Origin: Candidatus Pacearchaeota archaeon
GTDB taxonomy: Archaea > Nanobdellota > Nanobdellia > Pacearchaeales > GW2011-AR1
Reading direction: 5' to 3'
DNA length: 35,035 nt
Assembly: GCA_018304985.1 (NCBI GenBank)
Contig: JAGVWP010000011.1
Span: 1-35,035 of the forward strand
Positions 1 through 8,748 of the stretch are shown one piece after another (the first letter of the stretch is position 1; every line of letters begins with the position of its first letter). The notes beneath the pieces were generated by a model, which saw only the letters and a list, made by a program, of their open reading frames with translations, was not told the origin of the DNA and searched no databases. The position numbers and the translations under genes are program-made.

Positions 1-32
1 TTTGATTTGCATTTTGGACATTTAAATTTCAT
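1..32 (-). CDS. N-terminus of a Zn-ribbon-like protein (MKFKCPKCKS...), truncated by window edge
   Basis: Reverse complement reads ATGAAATTTAAATGTCCAAAATGCAAATCA = MKFKCPKCKS with a CPxC knuckle; SD-like AAAAGGAGGT just upstream. Confidence 0.6.
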   Translation of the reverse strand, partial: MKFKCPKCKS

Positions 33-117
33 AGGTTGCACCTCCTTTTAACAAGGAAGCAAACAAACTACTTAAATGTGACGTTTAGTAGACAATATCA
101 ACTCTCAAAAAGGTTTA

Positions 118-140
118 AAAACCCAGCACATCTGGGTTTT
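118..140. other. Perfect 9-bp hairpin AAAACCCAG-CACAT-CTGGGTTTT just 5' of SRP RNA
   Basis: Inverted repeat read directly. Confidence 0.6.
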
Positions 141-144
141 ATGT

Positions 145-350
145 AGACAGGCCGGCGTGTTAGCTCTACGCCATTTGCTAGCGAGCTTTAAGCAGGCCGC
201 AAGAAGGCGAGTGATTTAGGATCAGTCAAGTCCTTGTTTGGACGTTGATGTTTTGTCCTATTCGATCTTGCTCTTGCGAAATGGGTCAGATCTTGATCGA
301 AGCAGCCCTAAACAGGAATCAAGGTGCTTATAGGGTAGCAAAGCGGAGAA
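145..350 (+). ncRNA. Signal recognition particle RNA (archaeal SRP/7S RNA); boundaries approximate
   Basis: Helix 8 signature CTTGCGAAATGGGTCAGATCTTGATCGAAGCAGCCCTAAACAGG (GGTCAG...AGCAGCC). Alu-like 5' domain GGCCGGCGTGTTAGCTCTACGCC...AGCGAGCTTTAAGCAGGCC with AGCTC/GAGCT loop-loop complementarity. Helix-6-like TCAAGTCC..GGACGTTGA. Confidence 0.85.
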
Positions 351-689
351 AAAATAAGGGTAGCTTTTCTGGTTTTAATGAGCAGACCTTCGGTCTACGC
401 TGATGAATTTTGAAAACATACCATAATTTTGCCTGACTTATCGGGTGAAAGTTACTTATTTATTATTATATTAATATTATCATACTATTAATCAATATAT
501 TAAATCAAGCATAAATTTTCTAAATGAAAATTTATTTATTATGTGGATTCAAAATCTTCTGGAAACATACTATAACTCCACCAGATTTTTTATAACTTAC
601 AAAGCTTAAATTTTGAATTGTCTCTTCTAGTTCCAAAGTCTAGTTATTATACACATTTAAATTATAAAATCAAAAGACTTAAATACTTG

Positions 690-705
690 GTAAGAATAGT
701 CTTAC
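690..705. promoter_or_regulatory. Putative operator GTAAGA-ATAG-TCTTAC between TATA-like ACTTAAATAC and AbrB start codon
   Basis: Perfect 6-bp inverted repeat ending 1 nt before the ATG at 707. Confidence 0.45.
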
Positions 706-706
706 T

Positions 707-976
707 ATGGCTCAAATAGATATAACTAAGATGAGTTCAAAGGGGCAAATTGTAATACCTCAAGAACTTAGAAAAGGAATAAATGAAGGCGATAAACTTC
801 TTGTAATCAGAAGTAAAGACCAGATAATTCTTAAAAAGGCAGATAAATTTGATAAAGCTCTGCAAGAGGACTTAGAATTTGCAAGAAGAACTGAAAAAGC
901 ATATAAAAGAATAGAGGCTGGAGAGTATATTAGTGTAGATTCAGAAAATCTTTTTGAAGAAATGATGAAATGGTAG
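707..976 (+). CDS. AbrB/MazE-type (SpoVT-AbrB swapped-hairpin) antitoxin
   Basis: ITKMSSKGQIVIPQELRKGINEGDKLLVI is a typical AbrB N-terminal domain; overlaps the downstream RelE-like ORF. Confidence 0.85.
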   Translation: MAQIDITKMSSKGQIVIPQELRKGINEGDKLLVIRSKDQIILKKADKFDKALQEDLEFARRTEKAYKRIEAGEYISVDSENLFEEMMKW

Positions 977-1218
977 AAATACGATTTGATAAAAAATTTG
1001 CTATATTGTTTTCTAAAATTAAAGATAATTCTCTAAAAGAAAAAGTAGTGAAACAAATTAAAAAAATATCAGATAATCCTGAAATTGGAAAGCCCATGAG
1101 GAATATAAGAAAAGGAACAAGAGAGGCATATATTAGTCCATTTAGACTATCTTATATTTATGATTACACAACGAAAATTGTATGTGTAATGGATTTATAT
1201 CATAAAGATGAGCAATAA
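970..1218 (+). CDS. RelE/ParE-type toxin
   Basis: 82 aa; VEIRFDKKF...IGKPMRNIRKGTREAYISPFRLSYIYDYTTKIVCVMDLYHKDEQ matches the RelE/ParE pattern. Confidence 0.8.
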   Translation: MVEIRFDKKFAILFSKIKDNSLKEKVVKQIKKISDNPEIGKPMRNIRKGTREAYISPFRLSYIYDYTTKIVCVMDLYHKDEQ

Positions 1219-1341
1219 ATAATCTACAAAATAACTTTTTAGAAGTTTTGAAAACATGCTATAATTTTACCTAACTTATCATAAGAAAGCTACTGAGTTA
1301 AAATTATCATAACTCAATTAATCTTGCTAATAAAATATGTT

Positions 1342-1364
1342 AAATTTTTCACATAGAAAAATTT
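1342..1364. repeat. AAATTTTTC-ACATA-GAAAAATTT hairpin family
   Basis: Other copies at 513-533, 13796-13818, 17259-17281, 18864-18887, 29648-29670, 29808-29830, 34172-34194. Confidence 0.7.
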
Positions 1365-1418
1365 GGCATTGCATATTTTTCAGAATAAGCTTAATTTTTA
1401 AGGTTACCAAAATTATAT

Positions 1419-1811
1419 TTATTTCACAAACTCTGCATTATCTAATGTTTCAAATTCTTTATCTCCTGTAAGAAACTTTATTCCTAATTGTTTTGATAAA
1501 ATATATCCTATGCAATCTGCCATAGATAAATTTCTATTATTTAATTTATTTTTAAGTTTAGCAGCTCCTTTAATAACATCTTCATCAAAATCAATTACAA
1601 ATTTGTAGTATTTATTCAGAAACTTTTCTGCAGTTTCTTCATTAACTTCTCTTAATAACCCTAAATATAATTCAAAAATGTTTAATTTTGTTGTTATAAT
1701 CCTGCATTTTTTATAAATTTCATAATTTTTATTGCCTTTCAGAATTTCAAAAAAAGCATAACTGTCAAAGAAGAAAGAATCTTCTTCAGTATAACTCTCT
1801 TCTAAGTTCAT
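1419..1811 (-). CDS. PIN-domain ribonuclease (VapC-like toxin)
   Basis: FFFDSYAFFEIL, LSMADCIGYILSKQLGIKFLTGDKEF: spaced PIN acidic residues. Confidence 0.8.
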   Translation of the reverse strand: MNLEESYTEEDSFFFDSYAFFEILKGNKNYEIYKKCRIITTKLNIFELYLGLLREVNEETAEKFLNKYYKFVIDFDEDVIKGAAKLKNKLNNRNLSMADCIGYILSKQLGIKFLTGDKEFETLDNAEFVK

Positions 1812-2010
1812 TTTTTAATTCCTGGGACGATTTTTTCAATTTATTTTTTAATGAACCAAAAGTTTCTTCTAAGACTTTTTTAGAATCTTCAAGGATTATT
1901 ACACTTATCTCTTGATTTTCCCTGATTCTTTTAGAAGTAATTGTTTCACTGGGGATAATTATTCCAAAAGAGTTCCCCCAACGTTTCACTTTAGTTTCTA
2001 TAATGACCAT
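1786..2010 (-). CDS. AbrB-family antitoxin partner of PIN toxin (VapB-like)
   Basis: VIIETKVKRWGNSFGIIIPSETI AbrB motif; overlaps the PIN ORF. Confidence 0.8.
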   Translation of the reverse strand: MVIIETKVKRWGNSFGIIIPSETITSKRIRENQEISVIILEDSKKVLEETFGSLKNKLKKSSQELKNELRRELY

Positions 2011-2012
2011 AA

Positions 2013-2027
2013 TTATACATTGTATAA
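2013..2027. promoter_or_regulatory. Putative operator TTATAC-ATT-GTATAA upstream of VapB-like gene
   Basis: Perfect 6-bp inverted repeat between TATA-like TTTAAATAC (minus strand) and the ATG at 2010. Confidence 0.45.
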
Positions 2028-2114
2028 CTAGTATTTAAACTTTTCTAATAAGCATTCTTCTCTTTATTTTATGCTTCTAATAAAATAAATGTTCCTAAAA
2101 TTATATACGCAACT

Positions 2115-2157
2115 ATGAACCTTTTACAAATAAAAAGGTTCCCAAAACCTATAAAAA
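2115..2157 (+). repeat. Leader hairpin family copy (ATGAACCTTTT...AAAAGGTTCCCAAAACCTATAAAA)
   Basis: Matches family consensus ATGAACCTTT..AAAGGTTCCCAAAATCATATAAA. Confidence 0.55.
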
Positions 2158-2198
2158 CTCATTTTATTTATTAATTATATAAAAAAGAGGAGAAAGAG

Positions 2199-2720
2199 AT
2201 GTTTATTAAAATGGCAAATAAAACAGGCCAGTTTTATCTAATAGCTGCTATTGTCATAGTTGTTGTGCTTTTTGGGCTTGTAAGTGTAACAAATAAAATT
2301 ATCACAAAACCTAGTGACACAGATACTTATCAGCTATCAAAAGAGCTTAATCTAGAGGGAGAGAGTGTTATTAATTACGGAATTTTAAATGGCGAAGCAG
2401 AAATAAATAATTTGCTTGCTGCCTTTACCCGAGATTACGGTAAATATATTGGGGAAAGCTCCAATGTTTACTTTGTTTATGGAGATAAAGACGGAATAAA
2501 GGCAACAGTTTATCAAAGAGTTGAATCTGGAAGCATTTCACTTGGAGATTCAACAATAACTATAAAAGCAGGAGTGGTTGATGTTCAGGATTATCCCCAG
2601 ATAGAAACTGGTGAGCCTATTGAAATTGAAATAAAGGAGAAGAAATACACTTTTGAATTAAAAGGGGGCGAAAATTTCTTTTTTATAATAAAAGAGCAAA
2701 AAGTTCCAAAAGCTAATTAA
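2199..2720 (+). CDS. Prepilin-like secreted protein
   Basis: MFIKMANKTGQFYLIAAIVIVVVLFGLVSV: short basic N-terminus, GQ, single hydrophobic helix. Confidence 0.55.
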   Translation: MFIKMANKTGQFYLIAAIVIVVVLFGLVSVTNKIITKPSDTDTYQLSKELNLEGESVINYGILNGEAEINNLLAAFTRDYGKYIGESSNVYFVYGDKDGIKATVYQRVESGSISLGDSTITIKAGVVDVQDYPQIETGEPIEIEIKEKKYTFELKGGENFFFIIKEQKVPKAN

Positions 2721-2724
2721 GAAA

Positions 2725-3258
2725 ATGAGAAAAATTAGAAAAGAGAATAAAAAAGCAGTTAGCGAGGTTGTTTCATATGTTTTATTAATCGTGGTTGCAA
2801 TAAGTCTGAGCATCATTGTATATGCCTGGATAAAGATCCAGCTTCCAAAAGAAATAATAGAATGCCCTGAAGGGGTGTCTGTTATAATCAAAGACTACCA
2901 GTGCAACGAACAAAATAATATAATAAATATTACTTTCCAGAATAAAGGTTTTTTCAGCATTGATGGAACTATTATCAAGATTTCAAATAAGTCTAATGAA
3001 GCTCCGACAATCTCTGCCGAACATGTCGGTGGAATAGGAATTAACCAAAATCTTGAAAATAATGGCTTTATTTACTTTACTCCTTCTTTAAATCCGGGGT
3101 TAAATCTTAAAGCTAATTTTAGCTACGGCTCTTTTAATCAGATAAATAAAATTCAGATTACTCCTTTTGTTTCAAGCAAGAAATTAGGGGAGAAAAAGCT
3201 GTATGTTGTGTTATGCAATGAAAAGAAGATAGTGCAGGATATTGAGAAGTGTGCGTGA
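2725..3258 (+). CDS. Archaeal type IV pilin-like protein
   Basis: MRKIRKENKKAVSEVVSYVLLIVVAISLSIIVYAWI: class III pilin N-terminus. Confidence 0.75.
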   Translation: MRKIRKENKKAVSEVVSYVLLIVVAISLSIIVYAWIKIQLPKEIIECPEGVSVIIKDYQCNEQNNIINITFQNKGFFSIDGTIIKISNKSNEAPTISAEHVGGIGINQNLENNGFIYFTPSLNPGLNLKANFSYGSFNQINKIQITPFVSSKKLGEKKLYVVLCNEKKIVQDIEKCA

Positions 3259-3476
3259 GAGATTACTAAAAAAGTTTTGAAAATAATATAATACCTTTCC
3301 CTAATTTAAATGTGTAAGCTGCTGATATTTTATCAATTAACAGCTTAATACTTTAATATTATATAAGTTATATACTAAAATTTAGCTTGATTTATTATAA
3401 TTAATCTATTTATTTAACTATTAACTTAATTATTCAAGCTGATAAATTATGTAGAGATGTGGCGTATTTAGCATCT

Positions 3477-3515
3477 AAAAGGAAGATTCATAAAAGAAAC
3501 CCTTGGTGTCTTTTA
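3477..3515 (-). repeat. Trailer hairpin family copy (minus orientation)
   Basis: AAAAGGAAGATTCATAAAAGAAACCCTTGGTGTCTTTTA, just after the ATPase stop codon. Confidence 0.5.
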
Positions 3516-3520
3516 TTTTA

Positions 3521-5107
3521 TTAATAACGCAAACCTGTTGGATATGTTCTTTGATGCTCTTTTTGCGGAGCTGGAGGCGGCAGAAGATTGAATTTTTGAA
3601 TAATTGCCTCCGGGTTTTTATAATACTCATTAACAATCATTTGGATTTCATTAAAATCAAATATTTTCTTCTTATACATTTCATAGATAAGCTTAGTCCT
3701 TATTGTAAATTCTGCCTGAATTTGTTCGTCAGTTAAACCATAACGCCTCTTGATTTTATCAAAAACTTTGCTGTCTTTCTTAAAATAAAATTTATCATCA
3801 GCAGGATTCCATATAAATGGAGTGTTTGTTATTGCAATTCCTTCCGGGCTTACATTAATTATTTCAACAATAGAGCTCAATCTTCTGGTATGCTCTTTTT
3901 TGACTATCGAATGGGACATGATTGCAACAGCATCAAGAGTATTGATTAATGTAGGAGAAAGCTCTATTGGAGGTGTTTCAAGACGCTTTATAACAGTGTC
4001 AACTGAATCTGCATGCATTGTGCTTAGTGATGAATGTCCTGAAGCCATCCCTTGAAATAAGACAAATGCTTCCTGGCCCCTAACTTCTCCAACAATTACA
4101 TAGTCTGGATTCTGCCTGAAAGAATTTTTAAGCAATTTAAAAAGATCAACCTCTCCAACTGTTCCAATACCTATAGCGCTTCTTGCAACACTTGGAAGCC
4201 AGTTTTCACGAGGGATATTTAATTCTCTAGTGTCTTCTATACTTACAACTCTTGCTTCTGGAGGTATGAAAAAAGAAACTGCATTCAATAAGGTTGTTTT
4301 TCCTGATGAAGTTCCCCCGGCAATTAATATATTGGATTTATACTGGATTAAAAGCCAAAAATAAGCAAGCATTTCCGGGCTAAGAGTATTAAATGAGACT
4401 AATTGAACCGGAGTCCATGGCAGGGTTGTAAATTTTCTAATCGTGAATGTAGGTCCCTTGCTGCTTATATCTGTTGTGTACGTTGCATTTACTCTCGAGC
4501 CATCTGGGAGAGAGCCGTCAAGAATCGGAGAAGCATAAGAAATATATCTTCCGCATCTTTGGGCAAGTTTTTCAACAAAACTAGCCAGTTTATCTATTGA
4601 ATCAAAATTAATATTGGTTCTTATATTTCTGTAAATTCTATGGACAATATAAACCGGGCTGTTTAATCCATTGCATTCAATATCCTCTATAAAATAATCG
4701 TTAATTAAAGGATCAGTTTCATTCAACCCGACAAAATCTCTGTAAAGATAATAAAAGATTTTATTATAGGAAGATTCAGAAAGAGATAAATTAAGCTCGT
4801 CAATCAGCAACCTGGCAGTTTTATCCAAATATCCCAATACTGCCTCCTGCGTTTTCTCAACAACTACATTAACATTTATCATTTCAACCATAGCATTCTC
4901 AAGCTTATCCAGAAGTTTTTTTTCATCTTGGGTAAGAACTGGCTCCTCAACTTCATACTTTAATTCAGAATTTTTTGAATCCCAGTATATATGAACGGTT
5001 GTATAAGGGGAGATAACTGCATATCTTACATCAATTTTAGTTTTATCCTTAGTAATTGGCAGAGCGGGCACCGGGGGAGTTGTGTCTATATCAAATTTAT
5101 ATGCCAT
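3521..5107 (-). CDS. VirB11/TadA-type type II/IV secretion (archaeal pilus) ATPase
   Basis: Walker A GGTSSGKTTLLNA; VVSIEDTRELNIP; NPDYVIVGEVRGQEAFVLFQGMASGHSSLSTMHADS. Confidence 0.95.
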   Translation of the reverse strand: MAYKFDIDTTPPVPALPITKDKTKIDVRYAVISPYTTVHIYWDSKNSELKYEVEEPVLTQDEKKLLDKLENAMVEMINVNVVVEKTQEAVLGYLDKTARLLIDELNLSLSESSYNKIFYYLYRDFVGLNETDPLINDYFIEDIECNGLNSPVYIVHRIYRNIRTNINFDSIDKLASFVEKLAQRCGRYISYASPILDGSLPDGSRVNATYTTDISSKGPTFTIRKFTTLPWTPVQLVSFNTLSPEMLAYFWLLIQYKSNILIAGGTSSGKTTLLNAVSFFIPPEARVVSIEDTRELNIPRENWLPSVARSAIGIGTVGEVDLFKLLKNSFRQNPDYVIVGEVRGQEAFVLFQGMASGHSSLSTMHADSVDTVIKRLETPPIELSPTLINTLDAVAIMSHSIVKKEHTRRLSSIVEIINVSPEGIAITNTPFIWNPADDKFYFKKDSKVFDKIKRRYGLTDEQIQAEFTIRTKLIYEMYKKKIFDFNEIQMIVNEYYKNPEAIIQKFNLLPPPAPQKEHQRTYPTGLRY

Positions 5108-5285
5108 TCTAATCCTCTTTTAATAAAATAAAAAGCCCATTGAGATATTTAAACTTTCCTAGAAAGTTTAAATTATGTTAAATTAATGCCATTTGGGCAT
5201 AACTATTGTTGCTATTGAATTAGTAAACACATCATTAATACAAAATTAACTTAAACAACTATAAATCCTGAAAAATTTTTCCTAT

Positions 5286-5325
5286 TAAAAGGAAAGTTTC
5301 ATAAAGAAAACCATTGGTTGTCTTT
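5286..5325 (-). repeat. Trailer hairpin family copy (minus orientation)
   Basis: TTAAAAGGAAAGTTTCATAAAGAAAACCATTGGTTGTCTTT; one mismatch to the reverse complement of 29748-29788. Confidence 0.65.
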
Positions 5326-5394
5326 ATTATTTAATATTGTATGTTTTCAAATAGATAATAAAATTAAATATGAAGTTTAGATAATTTTTGGATG

Positions 5395-5415
5395 CCCTAT
5401 GGTCCTGCCATAGGG
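5395..5415. terminator. Hairpin CCCTATGG-TCCTG-CCATAGGG downstream of pilin gene (minus strand)
   Basis: Perfect 8-bp stem 28 nt beyond the pilin stop. Confidence 0.4.
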
Positions 5416-5442
5416 AGGTTCACATACAATAAATTCCATTAT

Positions 5443-5994
5443 TTAAGAGGTTGTGTAAATGTCAATATTAACCAAAGATTCTAGATTTGGTATTCCATTA
5501 TTTTCCACAAGTATGACATACGGAGTTGAGGCCTGAGTAAGGGTTTTTGCTTCGTCCTTACTGTTAAAAGTGATATTTATTTTCTGACGGTAATCAAGGG
5601 ACAAGGTTATCAGGTATTTTTTTCCTTTTTTTTGAGTTAAGACTTCCTGATTTGTTCCGGGAATCTCAACAGATTTTCCAGCCTCGCTGTATTGGTATGA
5701 ACTTTCATCAATCTGGAAAATTATCTTATCATTGGAACTGTTTACAATTAAATTCCCTTTTCCTATTGAAAAACTCATTTCTCGGGTATTGGCAACGCCC
5801 GCTCCCTTAACTCCAAGAATATTTCTGTCAAGCTCGTTCATTGTGTCAATTGTCCTTTCTATTGTTGACTTGTCTTTTTGCTTCTGAATTGCCGGAGTTG
5901 CAACTGCAAGAACAACTCCTATTAAAACAAGACCTATAAGAGTGTAAATAACTGTTTCAACCCAGACCTGCGCTTTATTATTTTTGTTCAGCAT
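5443..5994 (-). CDS. Prepilin-like protein
   Basis: MLNKNNKAQVWVETVIYTLIGLVLIGVVLAVATPAIQKQKDKSTIERTIDTMNELDRNI; overlaps the upstream pilin ORF. Confidence 0.65.
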   Translation of the reverse strand: MLNKNNKAQVWVETVIYTLIGLVLIGVVLAVATPAIQKQKDKSTIERTIDTMNELDRNILGVKGAGVANTREMSFSIGKGNLIVNSSNDKIIFQIDESSYQYSEAGKSVEIPGTNQEVLTQKKGKKYLITLSLDYRQKINITFNSKDEAKTLTQASTPYVILVENNGIPNLESLVNIDIYTTS

Positions 5995-6473
5995 TTTACT
6001 AATTCCTGCTCGTCAAGCTCGCATCTTGATTTTCCATTATAAACTCCAAAAACTGCTTTTTTTGATGCAAGACCATCAAAAATATAAGTTCTTTCTCCGC
6101 CGTTTGGACTCGGCATTTTAATTTCAGCATTACTATTTATATTTGTGTACTTTTTTCCTTCCTCTAAATTATAAGAGCTGGTGTCTCCGTTAGCATTTGT
6201 TTCTAAAACAATAAAAATTTTAGTTGCATTAATATCTCCAAAACGAATCCTCACATTTGTACTTAGCGCAGAAGACAGATTATAACAAGATTCTTCAGAA
6301 ACAATTGTGGCTTTTTCCTCCATTCCAAGGCAACCCGAACTATTTCTTAAGCTGTTCTTGACAAATGGAATTAGAGTATAAGCAATTAAGCCTACTGCTA
6401 CAATTGTAATAAGTATCAATAATACTGTTGTTATAACCTCACTAACACCTTTTTTTCCATGATTAATAGACAT
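5988..6473 (-). CDS. Archaeal type IV pilin-like protein
   Basis: MSINHGKKGVSEVITTVLLILITIVAVGLIAYTLI. Confidence 0.75.
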   Translation of the reverse strand: MSINHGKKGVSEVITTVLLILITIVAVGLIAYTLIPFVKNSLRNSSGCLGMEEKATIVSEESCYNLSSALSTNVRIRFGDINATKIFIVLETNANGDTSSYNLEEGKKYTNINSNAEIKMPSPNGGERTYIFDGLASKKAVFGVYNGKSRCELDEQELVKC

Positions 6474-6481
6474 ATTATCCT

Positions 6482-6967
6482 TTATTGATTGAACTCAATC
6501 TCGTTTTTATCGCAAGTAAAATCCTTTTCCGCACTATCTTGTGTGCCTCTAAGAATAGGAGCAACACTTATAATTTCTCCACTACCAGCATATGAACTTA
6601 CATCAATTTCTCCTGTTGACTGGCCCTGGGTCAAAGGAAAGTCTGTTGAAGAAAGATCTTCAGATACTTTATCCCCGTTATCATCGAAATTTATTTTAAT
6701 ATTATAGATTGCAACTTCTCCGTTATTAGTTACTTTTAGCATATCGGTAGCAGTGTCTAAAGTAGCTGTCCAGTCAACCCTGTCGCAAGCTCTGTCTATT
6801 GGCTCTCCAAATTTTTCTATTGGCTCTTTAACAACACTTCTCGCCCAAATAAATATTATAACAATAACAACGATGACAAATGCTACTAACAGAACTGTTG
6901 CAATAATCGGGGATAAACCTCTCTTATCATTATTATTTAATAAAATATTCTTTGATTTAAACACCAT
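6482..6967 (-). CDS. Archaeal type IV pilin-like protein
   Basis: NNDKRGLSPIIATVLLVAFVIVVIVIIFIWARSVV; C-terminal beta-rich domain. Confidence 0.8.
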   Translation of the reverse strand: MVFKSKNILLNNNDKRGLSPIIATVLLVAFVIVVIVIIFIWARSVVKEPIEKFGEPIDRACDRVDWTATLDTATDMLKVTNNGEVAIYNIKINFDDNGDKVSEDLSSTDFPLTQGQSTGEIDVSSYAGSGEIISVAPILRGTQDSAEKDFTCDKNEIEFNQ

Positions 6968-7123
6968 CTTTATAACAGCTATTCTAGGCAGGGATTATTT
7001 AAATAGCTTTTGTTTTTATAAAAAAAGGAAATATTAAACAAGAGGCAAGTTATAAAAATACGAAAATCGTGATAATTTCATAAATTGTATATTTACATAT
7101 AGCAATAAGTAAAAGAGGAAAGA

Positions 7124-7288
7124 ATGGATCAGCATGACTTACAAGTTTTAAGGCAGTATATTGAAACTCTAGAAGAAGCTGGCAATAACCTAGAAAAGGC
7201 TTATGTTAATAAAAACCTTGAAGAGCTTGAAAAACTAAAAAAGTTAATTCTTGAAATTCAATCTAAAATTGATAGTATGCTTAAATAA
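7124..7288 (+). CDS. Small coiled-coil protein (54 aa), not in ORF track
   Basis: MDQHDLQVLRQYIETLEEAGNNLEKAYVNKNLEELEKLKKLILEIQSKIDSMLK*; upstream AAAGAGGAAAGA; ends 5 nt before the TadC-like ORF. Confidence 0.7.
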   Translation: MDQHDLQVLRQYIETLEEAGNNLEKAYVNKNLEELEKLKKLILEIQSKIDSMLK

Positions 7289-7293
7289 ATAAA

Positions 7294-8646
7294 ATGAGTA
7301 TTGAACAAATAAAGTTAAACATTACGCAAGAAAAATCTCTTTTGGCTAGATTGGAATGGCTTTTCTATAATTCTTATAAATTCGGGGCAAAAGAAAGAAG
7401 TAATTTTAACAATGCCATGGCCTCAACTATTAACCAGATAAAAATACTTAACAATTCCCTTCCAGTGCTTATCGGGGGAGTATCCTTAATTAAAAGGTTG
7501 CCTTCTGAAAATAAGCCTGCGGAGAATACTAATTCAGAAAAGTTGGGCGATCTGGTAAGCGTAAGCTATAAACCTTCTGATATTATACCTATAGTAAATT
7601 ACTCTGCAAGCAATAATATAGTTGCTATAAAAAAATCTGAAAGGCAGGATTACTTAAAGGAATTGCACATATCAGAATCTTACCTTAAAAATATAAAGAA
7701 AAAAAGAAAGATAATCAGCGAATTTGGAGATGAATTCAAAAAGCCAAACCCATATGTTGTGATTTCAAACAAGATATTTTTAAAACTTTCGAATAATTTC
7801 ATTGACAAAGGATATTTCGGAAATTTAAAAAATTCCTTGAAAAAGGGCAATTTTACAATTATAATAAACAGCTATATTTCAGTAATGTTTTTTACAGCTT
7901 TTCTTGCTTTGCTGGCAGGATTACTTTTAACTGTTTTCCTTACTTTCTTTGGAATATCCCTAACCTCTCCGTATATTTATCCGAATCCAAACCCGTTTAT
8001 AAAATTAATACAAACAATATGGATAATCCCTCTTCTTCCAGTTATTACTTTTTTAATACTTTATTTTTATCCTTCCACTGAAAAATCCACTATTGAAAAA
8101 AATATTGATTATGAACTGCCATTTGTCACAGTGCAAATGGCTGCAATTGCCGGTTCCGATATTGAACCGAGCAATATTTTCAGAATAATTGCGCTAAGCA
8201 AAGAATACCCTTATGTAAAAAGAGAAGCAAAAAAACTGATGAACCAGATAAATCTTTATGGCTATGATTTAATTAATGCCTTGAGAAATGTTGCAATGGC
8301 AAGCCCAAGCAAAAGCTGGGCTGAAATGCTTAATGGAATGTCAACAACAATCCGCTCTGGAGGAGATTTATCAAAATACCTTAATAAAAGAGCTGAAACA
8401 CTTCTTTTTGAATACAAATTAAAAAGAGAGAAGGCAACAAAAGCTGCTGAAACATTCATGAATATTTATATAAGCGTTGTAATTGCAGCTCCGATGCTGA
8501 TGATGCTTCTGCTGATAATGCTTAGCATAAGCAATATAGGGCTTGGATTGCCAATGATTATGATTACTATCATAATCGTATCTATAGTTGCACTGATAAA
8601 TATAATATTCCTTGTATTTTTACATCTTAATAAAAATAAAATTTAA
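7294..8646 (+). CDS. TadC/T2SSF-like pilus assembly membrane protein
   Basis: Central TM segments plus YELPFVTVQMAAIAGSDIEPSNIFRII...ALRNVAMASPSKSWAEMLNGMSTTIRSGGDLSKYL. Confidence 0.8.
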   Translation: MSIEQIKLNITQEKSLLARLEWLFYNSYKFGAKERSNFNNAMASTINQIKILNNSLPVLIGGVSLIKRLPSENKPAENTNSEKLGDLVSVSYKPSDIIPIVNYSASNNIVAIKKSERQDYLKELHISESYLKNIKKKRKIISEFGDEFKKPNPYVVISNKIFLKLSNNFIDKGYFGNLKNSLKKGNFTIIINSYISVMFFTAFLALLAGLLLTVFLTFFGISLTSPYIYPNPNPFIKLIQTIWIIPLLPVITFLILYFYPSTEKSTIEKNIDYELPFVTVQMAAIAGSDIEPSNIFRIIALSKEYPYVKREAKKLMNQINLYGYDLINALRNVAMASPSKSWAEMLNGMSTTIRSGGDLSKYLNKRAETLLFEYKLKREKATKAAETFMNIYISVVIAAPMLMMLLLIMLSISNIGLGLPMIMITIIIVSIVALINIIFLVFLHLNKNKI

Positions 8647-8656
8647 TAAATATAAA

Positions 8657-8748
8657 ATGAACCTTTAAAAAAAGGACCTACGGTCCAGAACCTATGGTTC
8701 TAAAGGATCCCAAAATCATATAAAATATAAAAAACATATATACTTAAA
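8657..8748 (+). repeat. Leader hairpin family copy with multi-branch structure
   Basis: ATGAACCTTTA...GGACC-TAC-GGTCC-A-GAACC-TAT-GGTTC-TAAAGGATCCCAAAATCATATAAA upstream of the ATG at 8749. Confidence 0.6.

Noticed and set aside
2658-2891. 77-aa minus-strand ORF opposite two pilin genes
   Set aside because: Antisense to well-supported prepilin ORFs; no family resemblance.
3503-4600. Plus-strand ORFs 3503-3736, 3822-4055 and 4403-4600
   Set aside because: Antisense shadows of the VirB11-type ATPase; no start signals.
6489-7037. Plus-strand ORFs 6489-6707 and 6753-7037
   Set aside because: Antisense to a clear pilin gene.
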